A stretch of 6,317 nucleotides of DNA from UBA5399 sp964592125 (lineage in GTDB: Bacteria > Bacillota > Clostridia > Christensenellales > Christensenellaceae). A program made the position numbers and the translations under genes. Positions 4,241 to 6,317 of the stretch are shown here, one piece after another; the stretch's first letter is position 1, and the number at the start of each line of letters is the position of its first letter. Below the pieces are notes generated by a model that worked only from the letters and a program-made list of their open reading frames with translations, ran no database searches and had not been told where the DNA came from. The stretch is taken from assembly GCA_964592125.1 (NCBI GenBank), contig CAZQBV010000115.1:1-6317 (forward strand), read 5' to 3'.

Positions 4241-4269
4241 AAGCCGCATGGCTGAAATGATGAGACAAG
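4239..4269 (+). repeat. 31-bp direct repeat, copy 2 (upstream of the replisome organizer)
   Basis: Identical to 3598-3628, with which it brackets ssb. It ends 67 bp before the replisome organizer ATG and so does not supply that gene's ribosome site, unlike copy 1. Recombination between the copies would remove 641 bp containing ssb. Confidence 0.93.
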
Positions 4270-4336
4270 TATGAAATACGCAGCACAGAACACAAGATGA
4301 CACGATGACAAAAAACAAGGATGAGGAAGTGGAAGG

Positions 4337-5098
4337 ATGGCGAGACCTCAAAAAACGGGAATAGATTATTTTCCCTTTGATGTGGATTTGCAAAGGGATA
4401 TAAAACTGAGGAAGCCCAAGCACAAGTATGGATATTTGGCAACGGAGGTGTACATTGCACTGCTGTGCATTTTGTACAAGGACAAGGGATATTACATAGA
4501 TGGCTGTGACATGGAAGATGTGGCATACACAGTGCTGGATTATTTGCAGGGGAAGGATCAGCCAACTGTGGAAACGGTGATGGAAATTGTGGAGTACATA
4601 GTGGAGTGCGAATTGTTTAGCAGTGCGCAGATGGGCAAAAACAAGGTGATAACATCGCACAGGGCGCAATGCACCTTCTACACGGCTACGGCAGACAGAA
4701 CGCAGGTGACAGTGGATGAAAGCATATGGATGCTGAGCGTGGAGGAGATGCGTATGTTATCCACAAGGCATTCCCTATACAAAAACTGGGTTTCCGGAAG
4801 CAAAAACGAAATAAATGGATTGAAAAGTACACAAAGTAAAGGAAAGAAGAGTAAAGCAAACAAAGAGGAGGAGGAAGGCGCGCCGATTGATACGCTGGAA
4901 TTCTTTGAATATACCTACGGCACAAAGCTGAACAATGGGCAAAGCAGGGAGCTGCGGGGCATGATGGAACGCTTTGGCGAGTATGAGGTGGGCGAGGCCA
5001 TAGAGCAATTGCGGGGCAGAAACCTGAAGCACCCGCTGGCCTATATGAAAAAATATTTACTAAACGAAGAAAAGGAACGGACAGAAACGAAGCCGTGA
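4337..5098 (+). CDS. Phage replisome organizer: DUF4373 (Lin1244/Lin1753-like) N-domain plus DnaB_2/DnaD-like C-domain
   Basis: This 253-residue protein probably binds the phage origin and helps load the replicative helicase. Residues 1-110 match the Lin1244/Lin1753-like N-terminal domain. They open with the hallmark MARPQKTGIDYFPFDVDLQR, followed by KYGYLATEVYIALLCILYKDKGYY, a winged-helix type region. Residues 158-183 are a charged linker rich in Lys and Glu. Residues 185-243 (LEFFEYTYGTKLNNGQS...HPLAYMKKYL) look like the DnaB_2/DnaD helicase-interaction domain. GGAAGTGGAAGG lies immediately before ATG, with GAGG 10 nt upstream. The stop overlaps an in-frame GTG of the next ORF, but that gene really begins at 5137. 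No DnaC-type loader or helicase gene follows, so host helicase use is inferred. The function of the family is well supported. The origin position is not visible. Confidence 0.88.
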   Translation: MARPQKTGIDYFPFDVDLQRDIKLRKPKHKYGYLATEVYIALLCILYKDKGYYIDGCDMEDVAYTVLDYLQGKDQPTVETVMEIVEYIVECELFSSAQMGKNKVITSHRAQCTFYTATADRTQVTVDESIWMLSVEEMRMLSTRHSLYKNWVSGSKNEINGLKSTQSKGKKSKANKEEEEGAPIDTLEFFEYTYGTKLNNGQSRELRGMMERFGEYEVGEAIEQLRGRNLKHPLAYMKKYLLNEEKERTETKP

Positions 5099-5124
5099 AT
5101 AACAGAAAAAACAGAACAGGGGAA

Positions 5125-5131
5125 AGAGGAG
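5125..5131 (+). promoter_or_regulatory. Ribosome binding site deciding the hydrolase start
   Basis: AGAGGAG ends 5 nt before ATG 5137. Starting there places a clean signal peptide at the N-terminus. The in-frame GTG at 5095 would add 14 polar residues and spoil it. Confidence 0.75.
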
Positions 5132-5136
5132 ATTTT

Positions 5137-5646
5137 ATGAAAATGACAAAGAGAACGGGAGCGGCACTGGCCTTGCTGGGGATACTGGCACTGTGGCCAA
5201 GCGTGACATATGCAGGGGAGGCGCAGGAGATAGACAAAGCCAGCGGCATAACGGCACAGACATTGAAAGAAATTTTGCCGGAGAGCCTGAAAGAGCACGC
5301 AGAGCTATTCTGCGAAATGGAGCAGGAACACGAGGTAAACGCACTGTTTGTAGCGGCGATTGCGCAACACGAAACGCAGAGCGGCACTGTGGGAACGGGT
5401 GCATCCAAAAACAACTTGTTTGGAAACCGAGGCAGGCGCGGGTATATGAATTTTGAAAGCTTTGGAGACAGCATTGAATACGAATTTGGGCTGCTGAGGC
5501 GGCTGTACTTTGACAACGGACTGACCAGCATTGGCAGCGTGAGCAAGAAATACTGCGTGCCGCCGGAGCATTGGGCGAAGAGCGTGGGAAGCATATTTGA
5601 AACCTATACAGAGCAAGCAGAAAAGCAAGGGGAGGAAGCGCAATGA
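5137..5646 (+). CDS. Secreted glucosaminidase-like (GH73-type) peptidoglycan hydrolase
   Basis: This 169-residue protein starts with a classical Sec signal peptide: KMTKR, a hydrophobic core (ALALLGILALW) and likely cleavage after TYA (residue 26). The mature part resembles the glucosaminidase/lysozyme-like fold. LFVAAIAQHETQSG (70-83) supplies the probable catalytic Glu79, and SKNNLFG (90-96) matches the conserved NNxFG motif. A helical segment then ends in EHWAKSVGSIFETYTEQ. It would cut the glycan strands of the cell wall outside the membrane. There is no separate wall-binding domain, and no holin is nearby. The ATG at 5137 has AGAGGAG 5 nt upstream. The stop overlaps the next start as ATGA. 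It is odd to find it among replication genes, since phage lysins usually lie in the late region. A muramidase-type specificity is equally possible. Confidence 0.78.
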   Translation: MKMTKRTGAALALLGILALWPSVTYAGEAQEIDKASGITAQTLKEILPESLKEHAELFCEMEQEHEVNALFVAAIAQHETQSGTVGTGASKNNLFGNRGRRGYMNFESFGDSIEYEFGLLRRLYFDNGLTSIGSVSKKYCVPPEHWAKSVGSIFETYTEQAEKQGEEAQ

Positions 5647-6131
5647 AAGCAAGCACAATGACGGTAATAACCATAAAAGATGCAGAGAAGATGCTGGAAC
5701 GATACGGTGAACTGAAACGGTTGATTGCCGAGGAACAGGAAATAGTGCGGGAACTATCTGCCGAAAAATATACGATGGTGGACAACCTGCTGCGTGCGCC
5801 CACGCACGATGCGGTGAAGGTGAAGGGCGGCGAATGGGAAGACCCGGTGTATAAAACAGTGGAAAAAATGATGGATGTGTATGAAGCCCGCATTAAGAAA
5901 GTGATGGAACGTATGCTGGTGGAATGCGCCGAGTATGACGAGCTGCGGCTGGTGATGAACATGGCGGGCATAACGGAGCGGGAGCAAAGCTACATAGAGA
6001 TGCGGTATGTGAAGCGCATGAAGCTGGGCGATATATCCACCAAAATGTGCTACAGCGAAAGGCAACTGATGCGGCTGCGCAAGAGCAGTGTGGACCGACT
6101 GGTGGAGTGGCAGGTGCGGAAGGGCAGTTGA
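5643..6131 (+). CDS. Sigma-region-4-like phage late regulator (ArpU/RinA/DUF1492 type)
   Basis: This 162-residue protein has a helical N-terminal half with a coiled-coil-like stretch (residues 12-50), a link containing GGEWEDPVY (62-70), and a second helix pair (71-105). It ends in a helix-turn-helix like sigma-70 region 4 at about 108-155 (AGITEREQSYIEMRYVKRMK; DISTKMCYSERQLMRLRKSSVDRL). Proteins of this kind close the early region of many Gram-positive phages and activate the late operon, where terminase follows. The ATG overlaps the hydrolase stop by four bases, and AAGGGGAGG ends 7 nt upstream, so the two are coupled. A second in-frame ATG lies at 5658. The class is well supported. The exact subfamily cannot be told from the sequence alone. 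A spacer-repeat copy begins at its stop codon. Confidence 0.8.
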   Translation: MKASTMTVITIKDAEKMLERYGELKRLIAEEQEIVRELSAEKYTMVDNLLRAPTHDAVKVKGGEWEDPVYKTVEKMMDVYEARIKKVMERMLVECAEYDELRLVMNMAGITEREQSYIEMRYVKRMKLGDISTKMCYSERQLMRLRKSSVDRLVEWQVRKGS

Positions 6132-6152
6132 AAGTGGAAAGTGGAAAGTTGA
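6128..6152 (+). repeat. Partial spacer-repeat copy E at the last stop codon
   Basis: TTGAAAGTGGAAAGTG (6128-6143) matches the family core, and GGAAAGTTGA follows, close to the variant seen at 4063-4072. It starts within the stop codon of the sigma-like gene. Confidence 0.75.
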
Positions 6153-6267
6153 TGTTTGCGAGAAAAAAGGGGGAGGCTAGGGGGATTTCGATTTGCGGCA
6201 GTAGCTTCTCTCTGTATACCTTCCGCTTGCCAGCCAACCGAAAAGTGCGCTCTTGTGCGAGAAAAAT
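6132..6267 (+). promoter_or_regulatory. Possible late-gene control region
   Basis: No gene is seen. After the repeat copy, TGCGAGAAAAA occurs twice (6157-6167 and 6256-6266, 99 bp apart), each followed within 1-2 bases by a G-run. A weak promoter-like pair, TTGCGG (6193-6198) and TATACC (6215-6220) with a 16-bp spacer, lies between. By position, straight after a sigma-like late regulator, this should be where late transcription begins. The repeated motif could be its binding site. That link is inference. Confidence 0.35.

Positions 6268-6317
<50 letters not shown>

Larger units (their letters stand above)
3981..4336 (+). other. Long noncoding spacer downstream of ssb
   Basis: This 356-bp stretch is without a convincing normal-sized gene. 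It holds a 27-bp repeat core (3997-4023), a diverged copy (4060-4079), two GAA-loop hairpins (4131-4159), AAGGAATACCCGA (4194-4206), the exact reverse complement of 3571-3583 in the previous spacer, and the second 31-bp repeat (4239-4269). The order of repeat families matches the spacer before ssb. I see no T-tailed terminator or clear promoter. Confidence 0.7.

Noticed and set aside
3256..4336. Retron or reverse-transcriptase-linked noncoding RNA
   Set aside because: The spacers are structured, but no reverse transcriptase or effector gene is present in the window.
3582..4565. Long minus-strand open frame (327 codons) across ssb
   Set aside because: It covers ssb and the start of the replisome organizer in antisense, with His/Cys/Pro-rich sequence resembling no protein family. 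It arises because the plus strand has few complementary stop codons.
4686..5971. Minus-strand open frames (about 280-300 codons) opposite the hydrolase and regulator genes
   Set aside because: Antisense shadows of well-supported coding genes. No ribosome site and Ser/Pro/Cys-rich content.

Overview
The window looks like part of a Gram-positive (Bacillota, probably Clostridia) genome. It carries the early end of a temperate phage or prophage next to what look like host genes. The reasons are strong AGGAGG-type ribosome sites, sigma-A-type promoters, a split ThrE-type exporter, a DUF4373/DnaB_2-type phage replisome organizer, and a sigma-region-4-like late regulator of the ArpU/RinA/DUF1492 type. 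I cannot name a genus. No integrase, portal, terminase or tail gene is present. The sequence ends in 50 consecutive G, so this is probably the end of a contig.

Layout. (1) 1-295: no gene, but a dense chain of back-to-back perfect hairpins (23-184) bounded by an imperfect terminal inverted repeat, followed by a partial repeat of one edge. (2) 296-1506: two overlapping rightward genes for the two halves of a threonine/serine exporter (ThrE / YjjP-YjjB type). (3) 1509-2582: a genetic switch. A leftward CI/LexA-like repressor with an autocleavage domain faces away from a rightward small Cro-like HTH gene. Two good divergent promoters lie between them, with two identical 10-bp operator-like sites 42 bp apart. 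(4) 2583-3255: small early phage proteins, namely a 28-codon ORF, a 49-residue single-span membrane protein and an 85-residue acidic protein. A perfect 29-bp palindrome carries the same half-site as the switch operators. (5) 3256-4336: a short single-stranded-DNA-binding protein gene between two unusually long noncoding spacers. The spacers share a 27-bp repeat family and a 31-bp repeat in the same order. (6) 4337-6131: a tightly packed run of replisome organizer, secreted glucosaminidase-like hydrolase and sigma-like late regulator. (7) 6132-6317: another repeat copy, a possible late control region, and the poly-G tail.

Working model. The repressor holds both switch promoters, and RecA-stimulated self-cleavage would release them. 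The rightward transcript then makes the Cro-like protein, the small proteins, SSB and the replisome organizer for phage DNA replication. Last comes the sigma-like protein, which in related phages turns on packaging and structural genes lying just downstream, here beyond the window. The best candidates for something not yet described are the paired repeat-rich spacers around ssb, the chain of hairpins at the left edge, and the secreted hydrolase placed among replication genes.
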